Assembly: GCA_036924285.1 (NCBI GenBank)
Contig: JAYKYS010000008.1
Span: forward strand, 12,323,001 to 12,387,000
Source of the DNA: Asterella californica
Lineage: Eukaryota > Streptophyta > Marchantiopsida > Marchantiales > Aytoniaceae
DNA: 64,000 nt
Reading direction: 5' to 3'
The notes under the pieces are model-generated. The model was not told the DNA's origin and made no database searches. It saw only the letters and a program-made list of their open reading frames with translations. Positions 10,835 to 21,464 of the stretch are shown here, piece after piece; positions within the stretch are counted from its first letter, which is position 1; the number at the start of each line of letters is the position of its first letter. The translations under genes were made by a program, and so were the position numbers.

Positions 10835-11515
10835 TGCATTTACGTAAGCAGATTGATTCATATCCACAAAAGAGCAAAGCGAGTAGAGAACGTCATTCGT
10901 TGTTGCAAACAGTAGAAATCTGACATGAGAATTAAACGCGGGTCTGTTCAAGCTTAGTGGTAGTCTCTCCATCTGACAGCAGAAGCTGTTGTTTCACCTT
11001 TACAACGGTCTGAAATAGAAGCTAGCGGAACAGAGAAGCTGAAGCAACAGGAATGTGACATGGGATGGAAATGAACTGAGACAGAAGCTGAAACACTTGA
11101 TTCGACATATCAAAATCCCCACTCCCACGAAAGGTATACATACCTTGACATGTGATCTCATTTCACCCTCCCACACTTAAGCAGATCGATTCACATTCAC
11201 AACTGCAAAGCTAACGAGAGAAGAGCACTACTCGCAATGGTCATTTGGTATTGCCTACAAGGGTAAGCCAACACTAGAAGTCTGGCACGGAAACTGGAGT
11301 CTGTTAAAGCCCGTTGGTCTCTCCAACTGACAGCAGAAGCTGTTGTTTGACCCTTAAAACGGTAAGGAAATATGAGATAGAGAAAAAGAGAAACTGAAAC
11401 AACAGGAATCTGACATGGGATGGAAGGAACTGAGGCAGAAGCTGAAACGCTTAATTTTACAGTATAATCCCAATACTCCCGAAAAGGTTAACATACCTCG
11501 ACAGGTGATCTATTA
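10835..11515 (+). repeat. diverged tandem duplication, unit about 335 bp
   Basis: Two adjacent copies (about 10835-11165 and 11166-11515) share TAAGCAGAT-GATTCA, GACAGCAGAAGCTGTTGTTT, CAACAGGAATSTGACATGGG and ATACCT(T/C)GACA(T/G)GTGATCT blocks in the same order. They are non-coding and moderately diverged, so an old local duplication. Confidence 0.75.
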
Positions 11516-12058
11516 ATTTCACCCTCTCAGATCACTAGATTGTTCCTCAAATATTGACACAATCTCCACCTGAACTACGGTCCTGCTGTCTGTAATTTGC
11601 CTACTCTTCCATGATATCCCATCAATCTTTCAAATTACAGGCACATGCGCAGCAGATTCGCAGTGCTGTAACTCACTCGACACCTTCTGTCCCATATTCA
11701 CTCGTAAGTCACGATATTGCATTCGAGAGCAGAACTCCATGAATGAGTGAGCTTCATCTGATAAAGACGATCCTCGGCAAGCATTCCCGTCATCAGCTCC
11801 GGCTAGCAGATAAAACTTCTTTCACGGAGTAAACGGAGTAATTTAATCTTGAAGAACATCTTGGCCAAAGTCTGGATCGCCGATTTCAGTTACAGACTAC
11901 CTACTCCACTGGAAAATATCTGTGCTACACCATCAGAATCCCAAAACCAGGCGCCCAGTTCGTCCAACTGAGTCGAAGGCTTCTGTTAGCTCCCCGATGG
12001 CTGTCGTAGGACACAGTGGCTCGTGGCAGACTTAAAGTCATGAACGATGTCTATGAGA
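11516..12058. other. intergenic sequence
   Basis: Downstream (3') side of the minus-strand membrane-protein gene. No feature recognised. Confidence 0.4.
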
Positions 12059-12655
12059 TCAGATGCAGAGGCTGGTTGCAATACCGGACGTCATGACAGC
12101 AAAAGTTGCAGCAAGAAACAGAGTAAAAAGAGCCCACTTCCGTTGAAACTTGTTCAAGTAGTCATCGTGCGGTTCCTGATAGTGTACTTCGAAGTCCTCC
12201 TCTGACACCGAGTCTGCAGGATTTCCTCTGAGCGCTTTCAGCTTCTCTGTGGCCAGAGCCAGTGTAAGCTTGTGACATCTGCGTTGATACTTGAACCCGT
12301 TTACCGCTCTTAACGTTTGAGCCATTGCGACGTAGAATATAACGTGAGCAAGAGCGCAGAGAGCCATCGGAGACCAAGAGTGACGACATTTAATGCGAGT
12401 GGAAAGCAAAACCCCGACCAGAATAATTGCCAAGAAAAGGTAGAAAACCATAAACAGTTTCCACAGTTCCTTCTTCTGCAAATCGACCTGTCTCTTCTTC
12501 TCTAGAGTCTTCTCGAAATGCACCTGAATGATCGATTGTAGAGCTTGATTGGCCGTGTCCCGACTCACGTACACCCTCATGTCATCTCCGTGGCCCCTGT
12601 CTACACGGATGGACTGGTGAGTAACCTCTGTTTTGTCTGATCTCGAGCTACTCAT
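12059..12655 (-). CDS. plant-type uncharacterised membrane protein, three helices
   Basis: A 198-residue intact frame. I chose the ATG at 12655 (MSSSRSDKTE) because the open frame upstream has no nearer ATG and looks like leader sequence. The polar N-terminus is followed by a basic amphipathic helix (residues 47-66, FEKTLEKKRQVDLQKKELWK). Hydrophobic segments follow at about 66-86, 95-115 and 173-195, the last almost at the C-terminus. Between helices 2 and 3 is a basic then acidic loop (FKYQRRCHKL ... SVSEEDFEVHYQEP). The mix of conserved-looking Trp, Cys and His around helix 2 suggests a real, constrained protein. I cannot name it. It is one of few undamaged genes in the window, so probably a host gene. 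Confidence 0.65.
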   Translation of the reverse strand: MSSSRSDKTEVTHQSIRVDRGHGDDMRVYVSRDTANQALQSIIQVHFEKTLEKKRQVDLQKKELWKLFMVFYLFLAIILVGVLLSTRIKCRHSWSPMALCALAHVIFYVAMAQTLRAVNGFKYQRRCHKLTLALATEKLKALRGNPADSVSEEDFEVHYQEPHDDYLNKFQRKWALFTLFLAATFAVMTSGIATSLCI

Positions 12656-14284
12656 GTTGGTTACTCTCTCCCTTCCTGCCTCTGCGAGAATCCTACGGAG
12701 ACTCACCTCATTCCCAGTCAGCACTCGGTTACACCATCGGCTCCAGCTTCGTCAAGGAACGGTCATGTGCTGTCCAAGATTTCCGACAAGACAGCTCGCC
12801 TTGTCCGAAATAGTGTCTAGAACTAAGATAATCTACTAAAGCTTTCAAAAGGTTTCTCATGCTGCCTCCTGTTGACTGAAACCGTCGATACCCTGCACCA
12901 TGTTTATCATCAAGTCCTTCCTAACTAGAAATGCTCAGGACGGTCAAGCTGTTTCCGACTCTTACTGAGCTAGCCACCCACCGCCAGCTCTGTTTACGAA
13001 AGTCGGAGTTCAACTCGACTTGAAAAACGAAATGTCTCCCTTTCGTCAAATGTCAAGCTTGTCATCTCCTTCCCCACCAAATTCAGAAGCAAATATGCGG
13101 GTGTCAATGATTGTGTACACTAATCCGGAGCGGCCAAAAACGGGTCATTTCTATCGGCCTGATTTGCTAGCACAGACTCAGTGTTCTGCTCACGTTTCTA
13201 CAGGCTCTTCCTACGACCACACCGCGCACATGAAGCAAGCGAAGCTATCTGCTATCCGTGGAACTTTGGCATTCTTCTCTGGCCTTTCTCGATGACTTGT
13301 TTCTCCGTGGGTCACAGGCTCACAGTGAGTGCACGGTCGCGTTATTAATGAACCTCGAACAGCCCCTGGCAGGCTTATGGATGCTTCTTCTTGCGCAGAT
13401 ATACTATAGAAGGACCGTTGGTCGTCAGCATTTAATGCAACCTTCTCACCTTGACCTCGCGTTGCCTTGTTCTGGAATCTGGTCCTGAGCACGTTTCAAC
13501 TTTCAACCCATCCAGCTGCTACTCAGCTGGAGGCGACCTCTGCTACGGGACTACTTTACTCACTCGAGTGGGTATCGACTCCTCCACCATCCAGTTGACA
13601 TTTAGTGTGCTGAGCAGCAGAAGTCGTGGGCACTAGGGAATAATGATTCGAGAGAGAGAGAGATCGACGTAGCGCATTCTATCGTTCTCTCGATCTCGGC
13701 TATCGGTAGAGGTAACTAAGGGGCTCATAGTTCTATCGAGCGAGAATGTCCTTTGCAACGATAGAGTAATGATTCATGCGTGCTTCGCGTGCTCGAGTCG
13801 ATGACAGAAGACTAGGATACGGTACTGAAAAGACCTGAACAAGATCGACGGTTTCAAACACCTCCATGCACGTGCTAGAAAATTCCGCACCGTCGATGCG
13901 TCACCGGGGTTCGGGAATTGTGTGCAGCAAGGTTAAGCAAGTCTAACTCCCTCGTCGCTCTTCTCTGTGGCCCTAGCGACCTTCCTGCAACTGCGCCGCT
14001 TCGTCTCTGAATTTAATACGGTATCAGAACTGACCTGTTGAACTTTTGTCAGGCTACAAGAACGTAACATACGCAGGCGAAACAGCTCGCTCTTTCCTCA
14101 CGTTACTCCCGAATGTCGGTACAACGCGCTGGGAGGGACGACGTGAGTTCCTCTATCCTGCAGCGATTTCCGCTACTATGCGACGTCGACGACTGTACCT
14201 CAACGACTCACAGAAATTGGCTTGATCACACCCCCAGTAGGTTCCGTGAGCTTGATCATACCCCTCTTAAACCACAACTCCCAG
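12656..14284. other. intergenic sequence
   Basis: It contains several short frames without signature and a GA microsatellite (GAGAGAGAGAGA near 13650). Nothing can be assigned. Confidence 0.4.
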
Positions 14285-14291
14285 TATAAAA
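14285..14291 (+). promoter_or_regulatory. TATA box
   Basis: TATAAAA followed by GGCGG, in good context for a plus-strand core promoter. The nearest downstream ATG-led frame is at 14892, which would need a long leader. Confidence 0.35.
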
Positions 14292-14891
14292 GGCGGACCC
14301 TCGCACGCGTCCAACTTTTTGTTCTTGTAGCGACCCCATCGCACGGAGCCGGAGCAGGGAGCGGTATTCTTTCCCGACAGACTGTAGGGTTCCGGCAAGC
14401 GTACCGCGCGAGGTGAGAACAGTGGACTATCGGGCTCGCTTGGCCTCGGCTCTGTGTGCACTCGTTTGTCTTTGGCCTCGGCTCTGCGTGCACTCGATAG
14501 CCTTTTGGTGGTGTCAGGGATGGCGGCACAATGTTCTCGTTAGCGGCAGTGAACAAAGATACTTTTCGGATGTTTTGTCATCTTATGCGCACAGTGTTTG
14601 TAACGAGGTGGCTATGCTGTAACGAGGTGGTTATGTAATCGGTTGCTTTTTATGTCACATGCTTTGAGGTCACATCCTGTTCCTAACATCGCATCGTTCG
14701 TTCCTATTTGCCGCTGGAGACTCGCTGCCGCTGCCGCTGGAGACTATCTGCCGCTGGGAGCTCTTGGACACTATTATCTGCTGTGCGATAATCGACTTTC
14801 GGTTACACTTTGACTCGGAACTTTTCAGTCTGGAGGTTCTAGCTGCACAGTGACTCATTTCGGCTATTGCTGACAGTCTTTTACGCACAAG

Positions 14892-15420
14892 ATGAACACG
14901 GATTTGCTTTCCATCCTTGATGGTGGGGTATTCTCTGAGGTTGTTGACGTCTGTACTGATCGTTGGACCAAGCCTCGACTTGATACGCTTATCGAGGGCT
15001 TTTGGAGATTTTCGTGGTCAGACTATGAAAGCAAGACAGAGAGGAGCCGAAGGTCTAGACTCTTCAACGAGAAACGACTAAGATCACTCTTTTCATTACT
15101 GTTTGGCACGCGATAACTTTGCGAGAGAGCTGCAAATGGATGTGGCACCTCTCTTGACATGTGCATGTTTCTCATACATGGAGACTGAGCCGAAGCGGCA
15201 GCGGTTCAAAGTCGTATGGGGGTATGATCAAGCCAATTTCTGTACTGCAACTACTCACGACATCGTACGGTACTCGGCAATTATTTTGAATCCCTTTTGT
15301 GCATCAGGAGAATTCAACCAGTATGGCATGAAAAGAAAGCAAAGTCTATTGAAGGTTTATTCGACTGAGCAGCAAATGAGGAACGGGTTCGGACTCAGAA
15401 GTTGTATGCGGAGTCTGTGA
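14892..15420 (+). other. two unassigned plus-strand frames
   Basis: 14892-15116 begins MNTDLLSILDGGVFSEVVDV and ends in a basic tail. 15103-15420 overlaps it by 14 bp in another frame. Neither shows a known domain. They could be a frameshifted gene downstream of the TATA box at 14285 or accessory sequence of the HUH element to the right. Confidence 0.2.
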
Positions 15421-15526
15421 CTGTCTGTCCAAACTATACATTATCCTTGCATTATAGTTACAGCGAGGTTCGAGTAATGAATTATTTTTCTCTCGAGTTG
15501 TATTTACAGAGCTCCACTAGTCGTCT

Positions 15527-15655
15527 GTGCCCGAAGGGGGTTGTTTGCTGTTTGACGCGCGCTGTATTTTCTCCAAACGGACTTTTTCCGTGCCCGAAGG
15601 GAGTGGTTTTGTGATCTTTTGGTGTGCGATTTTAATTCTTTCGTGCCCGAACGGA
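15527..15655 (+). repeat. three spaced copies of GTGCCCGAAGGG
   Basis: Copies at about 15527 (GTGCCCGAAGGGGG), 15590 (GTGCCCGAAGGGAG) and 15643 (GTGCCCGAACGGAG), 53-63 bp apart in one orientation. They lie about 160 bp beyond the 3' end of the minus-strand HUH-like gene, where subterminal repeats of a transposon could sit. Function unknown. Confidence 0.6.
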
Positions 15656-15816
15656 GTAGTAGTTTTTGCTGGGTCATTTTAAAGATGAAAGGGGTACGGT
15701 GACCCACATGACTTTATTTATGAAAAAAACAAGTACAATACTCTCGCGCAAACTGCTAAAAAAACTCTCACAGACTGACGGACTGTCGATAAAACTGTCT
15801 ATATGTAATAGTCTCT

Positions 15817-17332
15817 CTATTGTATGCCTGCTAGACCCCTTTCGTGTCCTGTGCTTCGATTCATAGCATCGGCAAGGGAAATGTACTCGAGAAGGAGCTC
15901 TGTAGTGAACATATCGTCTGCTTCTTCTAGCGAACTGTGAGCATCGCCGGTCACATCTTCCTGCTCAGGTACTGCTGGAAGCTCCACTCCGGTCTCAAGT
16001 TGCTCGTTGTTCGTTCCTGAGCTGTAGTACTTGTGTGAACAATGAGGACAGCGACTAGTGTCCCTAAAGAAGAAAATGTTATCAATATCACCTGCGGTAA
16101 CATCTTGGGGCCTGATGAAGGAATCGGATCGGCTCTTCTGCATACCTGCCTGGGTCAACCAATGGAGAGATGCTATGTACTTGCCGGACATCAGCATCGC
16201 TCGCAAACACCGAGGAAAGGTAGTGGATAGGGGACTGCGGCTCTTGTACCTGTTATATTGCAGTGCTCGTGGAAGGATGTTTAAGTATGTCAACTCCATC
16301 GATTTTTTGTCTCGATCGCCCTCATGAGCATAAACAGCTCCTTCCCATCCTGTACCATACTGTCACTAACATTTTTGCTCACAGCCTGGTGATGCTCCCG
16401 ATCTTGGTCCTTGAGGCAATAGCCAACCATTCCAACAAAGGTATGGATACTTTTGTCGGACAGCTGTTTTATACAAACCTCTGCACCGACTGATCTCTCC
16501 ATGTCCCAACCTAACGTCTGGTAGATTCGCTTCTTTACCTGCACAGACGACTTCGCATATATGCAGATCACACCCTGGAAGTGGGGATGGAGAAGCGATC
16601 CACCCCTCTTGATGGAAAATATGTCAGACACACATTGCTTTTTCAGAAACTAAGAAATAACAGGAAAATATGCAAGATCGACGTCACGACCAGTTGTACA
16701 CACAATGACAGAAACCTCTAGTGCTGGGACGCCTAGCTCTTGCTTCTTGATGGAGAGACATCGCTGGCTCGGACACGGAGAGAAATGACGGCACATCACA
16801 ACATTGTCTTCGAGGTCCACCTGTGTACATACGCAAGGATGACAATAAAAGCGAAAAACTCCATGGACGGTAGACCTCCATCACCATGAGTAAAATACGG
16901 AGGATAAGAAAACATTTGGTACCGCCTGTCTTGCAAGTACAAGTACAAGTTATCGATAGAATACCAGAAAAACTGAAATGGTCCAACCAACATCTGCAAT
17001 AGAACACGATGAACAACACAGGGATGACATGTTCTCCCTATCAGAACGTAATCGAACTTCATCAAAAACTCCAGAGGGTCGTGCGAAAAGCCCAACTGCA
17101 GATATATGTAAGTGCGTGTGCGTTGTAGGAACTGCTGATCGAACGAAAGCATAGGTGATGCAGACCATAATGGAGAAAAACGGAGACTACCGCCACTGAC
17201 ATCCAAAAACTCAAATTCTGAACCCAGATGGACAATCTGCTCGACAATGCTCACTTTTTCGTCACTGTCGAGCGTTTCGTCAACTTCTTCACTCTCAACA
17301 ACAGCCTCGCAATGCTCGGTAGCCTCAGACAT
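15817..17332 (-). pseudogene. HUH (Rep-type) endonuclease-like protein, probably spliced, frameshifted
   Basis: Minus-strand pieces. The first, 17332-16796, starts at an ATG with an acidic N-terminus. The second begins after a good acceptor (TTATTTCTTAG, exon from 16649). It carries a His-x-His strand, LLHPHFQGVI (16587-16589 is the first His), and 56 residues on VGMVGYCLKD with the Tyr codon at 16419-16421. A P-H-(L/F)-Q-G strand followed by Y-x2-K is the motif II / motif III pair of Rep endonucleases of the HUH class (CRESS-DNA Rep, and the replitron transposons of algae and plants). A slip in an A-run near 16305 shifts the frame into 15817-16299. That part continues with a helical region (SGKYIASLHWLTQAG), a CPHC motif and an acidic C-terminus. 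Neither an obvious motif I nor a helicase domain was seen. Intron positions are tentative. Confidence 0.45.
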
Positions 17333-17523
17333 TGTAGCAAACTACAAGAATGGAAAGATACAGTGATACAGCAGAAAAGTACGATACAATGGAAAGAAAA
17401 CTGACCTCGCAATGCTCGTCGACACCGCCATCGCAAACATAAAAAACGAAAGTCGTATCTGATACCACGCCAGCAGCCCAGCCCCCTGCTCTCCCCCTGA
17501 TCAAGAGATGCAAACCTTACACC

Positions 17524-18726
17524 ATGGTGGAGGGAATTCTGTTTCATCAAGGAGCAGATGGGTTACTAAGGAGAGCAGTTGGTCAGAAGGAGGCATTCAA
17601 GCTAATGCACGAGTTTCACGACAGAACTGTTTGCGGAGGTCACTTTGCTGGTAAGATAATAGCCTTCAAGATTTTGGATGCGGGTTATCACTGGAGAGGG
17701 ATTTTCAAAGAGTGTTTAGACTATTGCAAAACTTGTGACGTATGTCAAGCATTTGCTCTAAAGTCTACTAGAACACCTCCGTTAAGATCAATTCCAGTAT
17801 TAGGGCCGTTTGAGAAATGGGGTATTGACTTTGTAGGTCTTCTTAATAAGACACCTCGAGGCAATAGATACATTGTAGTCGCCACTGACTATTGTACCAA
17901 GTGGGTAGAGGCTAGACCTTTGAGAGAGACCAATAAAACAGAAGTCGGTAGATTCCTATGGGAGAGGATCATCACGAGATTTGGATGTCCGTTAGAGTTG
18001 GTCTCAGATAGAGGAGGAGAGTTTGTAGGGAGCATGACTACTGCTATGCTACAACACTTTTCTATCAAGCCACGAGTAACGACCTCATACAAACCAAATG
18101 CTAATGGTCTTGCGGAGAAGACCAATCTTACACTTTGTATGATGCTCGTCAAAGATGCTGGTGTTGAAACTGCGAAACATACTTGGGATAAGAGACTACA
18201 TGCCATCTTATGGGAGTACCGAACGACAACAAAGACTTCTACTGGATACTCCCCATTTCGACTGGTTTATGGAGTGGAGTCCAAGTTGCCGATCCAATTT
18301 GAATTGGATACTTTTCAAACTATTCAACGAAAGTTGAAGAGGTCGAGAGGAGAAGACGTGGTCAGATCAAGAAGGGAGCAACTCATGGAGTTGGAAGAGA
18401 CCCGAGCGGTAGCAATGATCCGGATGGAACGAGCTCAGGCGTATCAAAAGAAGAGTTACGACAAACGGTTGGGCAAGAGGGAGGTAAAACCTTTTCAAGT
18501 CGGAGATTGGGTTATGTTGTATGATGCTATTAGATTCAAGAGGGCTAGGAAGAAGTTTCTTCCGAGATATTTTGGTTCTTTTGTTGTAGATAAGGTGTGG
18601 AGCAACTTCACATATGACCTTCAGGAGCTGGGAGGAAGGAGATTTGATCAAGTAAATCATGACAAGTTGAAGTTGTTTCATCGACGAAAGTTCTCTCTTC
18701 ACTCCGAGGACGGAGCAAAAATTTAG
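17524..18726 (+). pseudogene. Ty3/gypsy integrase, 5'-truncated pol
   Basis: Four hundred codons, open to TAG at 18724. An HHCC zinc domain (H32, H40, C71, C74; CKTCDVC) is followed by the D,D(35)E core: D102 in WGIDFVG, D162 in LVSDRGGEF and E198 in NGLAEKTN, with exactly 35 residues between the last two. A C-terminal domain follows (VGDWVMLYDA, then FLPRYFGSFVV and the VNHDKLKLF end). Integrase inserts the retroelement cDNA into chromosomes. RT and RNase H are absent: unrelated sequence joins just before the ATG at 17524, so the element is cut there. The remaining frame has no stop and keeps all catalytic residues. An LTR follows directly. Confidence 0.85.
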
Positions 18727-18739
18727 TCCGGGGGTAAAA
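18702..18739 (+). other. hairpin and polypurine tract before the LTR
   Basis: CTCCGAGGACGGAG is a hairpin ending inside the last pol codons, followed by CCGGGGGTAAAA, the likely plus-strand primer. A GAGGAC-loop palindrome just before the polypurine tract is a recurring feature of plant gypsy elements. Confidence 0.6.
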
Positions 18740-19647
18740 TGTAACGACCTATGTTACACATAGGAAGTTTGTCTATTAGTAAGGTGTTTAGTTATAACTA
18801 AGTGTTGAGAATGTTTATTGGCTGCCAAAGTACTTTAAGGATGTATCAAGTTAGTCATGACTAGCTAAAAGTTAGTTATGGTTAAACTTAGCTGTACTTT
18901 TGGCAGAATTCAGATATTTGCTAAAGAGTGAGCACTACTATCTTGTCATCTTGTCTAAAAGGTAGAAAGGAGGTGGAAAGTATCCCTTATCTCCTTTTTG
19001 ACTTGATATTAGTGGTTGGATTAAAGTTGTGGACTTTGTGGGCATTAAAAACAAGAAGAGATTCCACATGTTTCCTTTTTAGTGGGTCCTAGTGTAGAGG
19101 GGGGTGGAAATTTGAGATTCCTTGAGAATATTCCAGAATCCTTCTAGAAGTTGTTGACTTTGAAGGAATAAGCCCATGTGAAAAGATAAAAAGCCCATGT
19201 GATCAATGCTTTTATCTTAAGTAATATCTTAGTAAAACCCGGTAAAAGTAGTTACGGTTGAGTTATCGGGGGTACCAAAGTAAAAACCTAAAATGTATAA
19301 ATAGAGGAGTAGAGAAGAGCTCCTCATCCTTGTTTTCATATTGTCGTAACGACAACTTGAGTAATATAGAGAGTGTGGGATATTTTTAGCATGTGAGAAC
19401 TTGAGAGACGTCGTTAGAATGGAGGATTTTAATTGATGTGTTTAAGGAGATTTTTAGTTGATAAGTTTGTGGGTGTATGAATGAGTGAACTCAGCATTTT
19501 CCCTTCAAGTTCATGGTGTGCTTCCACCAAAGCCATCAGAGGTGACCCCTGAGTGAGAGACAGGCCCGACATGTTGCAGATTCGTGGATGACGATCGTGG
19601 AGGTTGAGAGATCGGGGGGGTAGTTGATCGATAGGACCGCGGAGGGT
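18740..19647 (+). repeat. 3' LTR of the truncated gypsy element
   Basis: It starts TGTAACGACC right after the polypurine tract. TATAAATA at 19296 with about 350 bp beyond fits U3-R-U5 order. The right edge is uncertain: TTTACA at about 19647-19652 could be the end (TGTAA...TTACA), but similarity to the next element's LTR begins at the same place. No partner 5' LTR lies in the window. Confidence 0.65.
19296..19303 (+). promoter_or_regulatory. LTR promoter TATA box
   Basis: TATAAATA followed by GAGGAG inside the LTR, in the expected position for the element's own promoter. Confidence 0.5.
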
Positions 19648-21085
19648 TTACAGTGCAGCCTCATAGCACATTAGACCTGTGTGGAGAATTGGGTTCTGCA
19701 CACACATGCCAATCTTACGGTGCAGACAGATTAGACACACAGGGGAGTCTTCGAAGAAACTGACTGCCTGCACATACATACCAATCTTACGGTGCAGGAG
19801 ACAGATTAGACACTAGAGGTACACAGTGTACACTACACTCGATGTTGGAATAAGGAGATAACGCAGGAAGAAGTCTGCATTCTCTTACCACCAGTAGCGA
19901 TTCGGAGATGTAGATGAGTAGTGGGCAGTCTAGGAGCAGGGAACGGCATCCTCGTGCAGTCTTGCTGATTAGACTGATGTGTCGAGGAGTAGGAGCAGAC
20001 AGTAGAGGGAGTGAGCTTCCCAACACCTATGTACCTTCTTCTCGGGGAATGGATTGCTGATTTGAGTGCAGAAGCTTTGCTCGTGGCTACTGGGTGGTGG
20101 GTTTTCTTGAATTCGCTCCCAATTGTTCATGGGAAGTGTTCTTCTTGAGTGGCGGTGACTGTCAGCAGTTGTGGAAGTGTAGCTTGACTCGTTCAGTAGA
20201 GCACTTGGGATCTACGTACGAACGGTCTTCTGGGTAAAGGATCCCAGAAGACAGAGCAGTCAGAGCAGCGAAGTGAAGAAGAAAGAAGTCTTCTTCCCAC
20301 AGCAGAAGACTACATCCTCGAGTAGAAGACGGTGCAACAGTACTCACGTTTGTTGTCTTCCTCCCCAAACTATTACAAGCAGGGATGGCTTGTTAGTCAG
20401 GATCCGGACTAGAAGCCTGTCGGAATCTTAATTTACTCTTTTCATCTTGTTTTCTCTTGTTTGGATTTTCTTATCTTCCCCATCTTCTCCCATCTTCCTC
20501 ATCTTCTTACCTTCTTCTAGTGAGCTTCCGAGACTTCTATTGAGCTTCCGTGAAGGTGAATGTCGTTGTAGTGCTGCAGGAAGACCATTTCCGTAGACAG
20601 AGGTCTGGGAAGGCTACAGGGGGCATACACCCTGTGATCAATCTAACCCGTTGGAATGTGAGTGTGAGAATAAGGTGTAACGACCGTTGCTGGTCGTCTT
20701 CTGCAAAGCAGGATAGCATTCTAGAGGTGTGAGAAGACGAGCTGAACCCCCAGAAGACGAGAATCGCTTCGGGAAGACGGTATCGAGAAGACCGGAAGAA
20801 GCAACCTGGAAGCAGGAAGATCGTCTTCCCGAGCTTCCCTGTGAATAATTGTGTGATATTTTAGTTGGTAGTTATTTGTTTAGTTCCAGAGCACCATGTG
20901 GCGTGTCTGGAAGACGTGTGGTTTTGTGTGGTTTTGTGAGAAGACAGGCTTTTTAGGCAAAACTCGTATGTTTGTGTGTTTGAACAGATCCTAGAACTTA
21001 GAGCAGCGATTACTTACGTAAATCCTCTGTGAGAACGATATCTTGTATACTAAATGGGCAAAAGGAGTAATCATGCGTCACTACA
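19648..21085 (+). repeat. partial 5' LTR of element 1 (R-U5 part)
   Basis: Matches the last about 1.4 kb of the three other LTR copies, ending GCGTCACTACA like them. It contains three short repeats of the type CACATACCAATCTTACGGTGCAG. The upstream 3.6 kb found in the other copies, with the U3 reading frame, is missing; the sequence starts abruptly after the neighbouring gypsy LTR. Confidence 0.75.
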
Positions 21086-21103
21086 TATAGTGAGCACTAT
21101 TTT

Positions 21104-21121
21104 TGGCGCCGCTGCCGGGGA
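21104..21121 (+). other. primer binding site, tRNA-Asp-like
   Basis: TGGCGCCGCTGCCGGGGA starts 18 bp after the LTR end. It differs at one base from TGGCGCCGTTGCCGGGGA, the complement of the plant tRNA-Asp 3' end used by many plant gypsy elements. Confidence 0.75.
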
Positions 21122-21464
21122 TTTCATCTTAGTAACTTCTGTTCTAAGCTTCCTGGATCTGTGTGTCATTAGTTAGGTTCATCTCGAACTAACTCCGATT
21201 GTAGTTGAATGTGTTGTGGGACTCTATCTTGCTAGAAGACGGGAACCGCAACCAGAAGTTGATAAGATACCTCAGGGAGAGTTGGAAGAAGCCGCTTCCT
21301 TGCTTCCAAGAGTCCTTGGAAGACTCGATCTTGGAAGATTGCAGTGAGTACAACAGAAAGCAGGAGAAGAAGACGTTCTGAACTTGTGATCGGTTGTTCA
21401 GTCATTTGGTCTCCCGGATCTAGTGGTAGAAGAATAGAGACATCCGTTCTCAGTACTCTGGTGG

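Noticed and set aside
15817..16299. BRCT-like reading of the C-terminal part of the HUH gene (SGKYIASLHWLTQAG)
   Set aside because: The short motif resembles a BRCT helix, but no other BRCT motif is present and the piece continues the HUH-like protein after a one-base slip.
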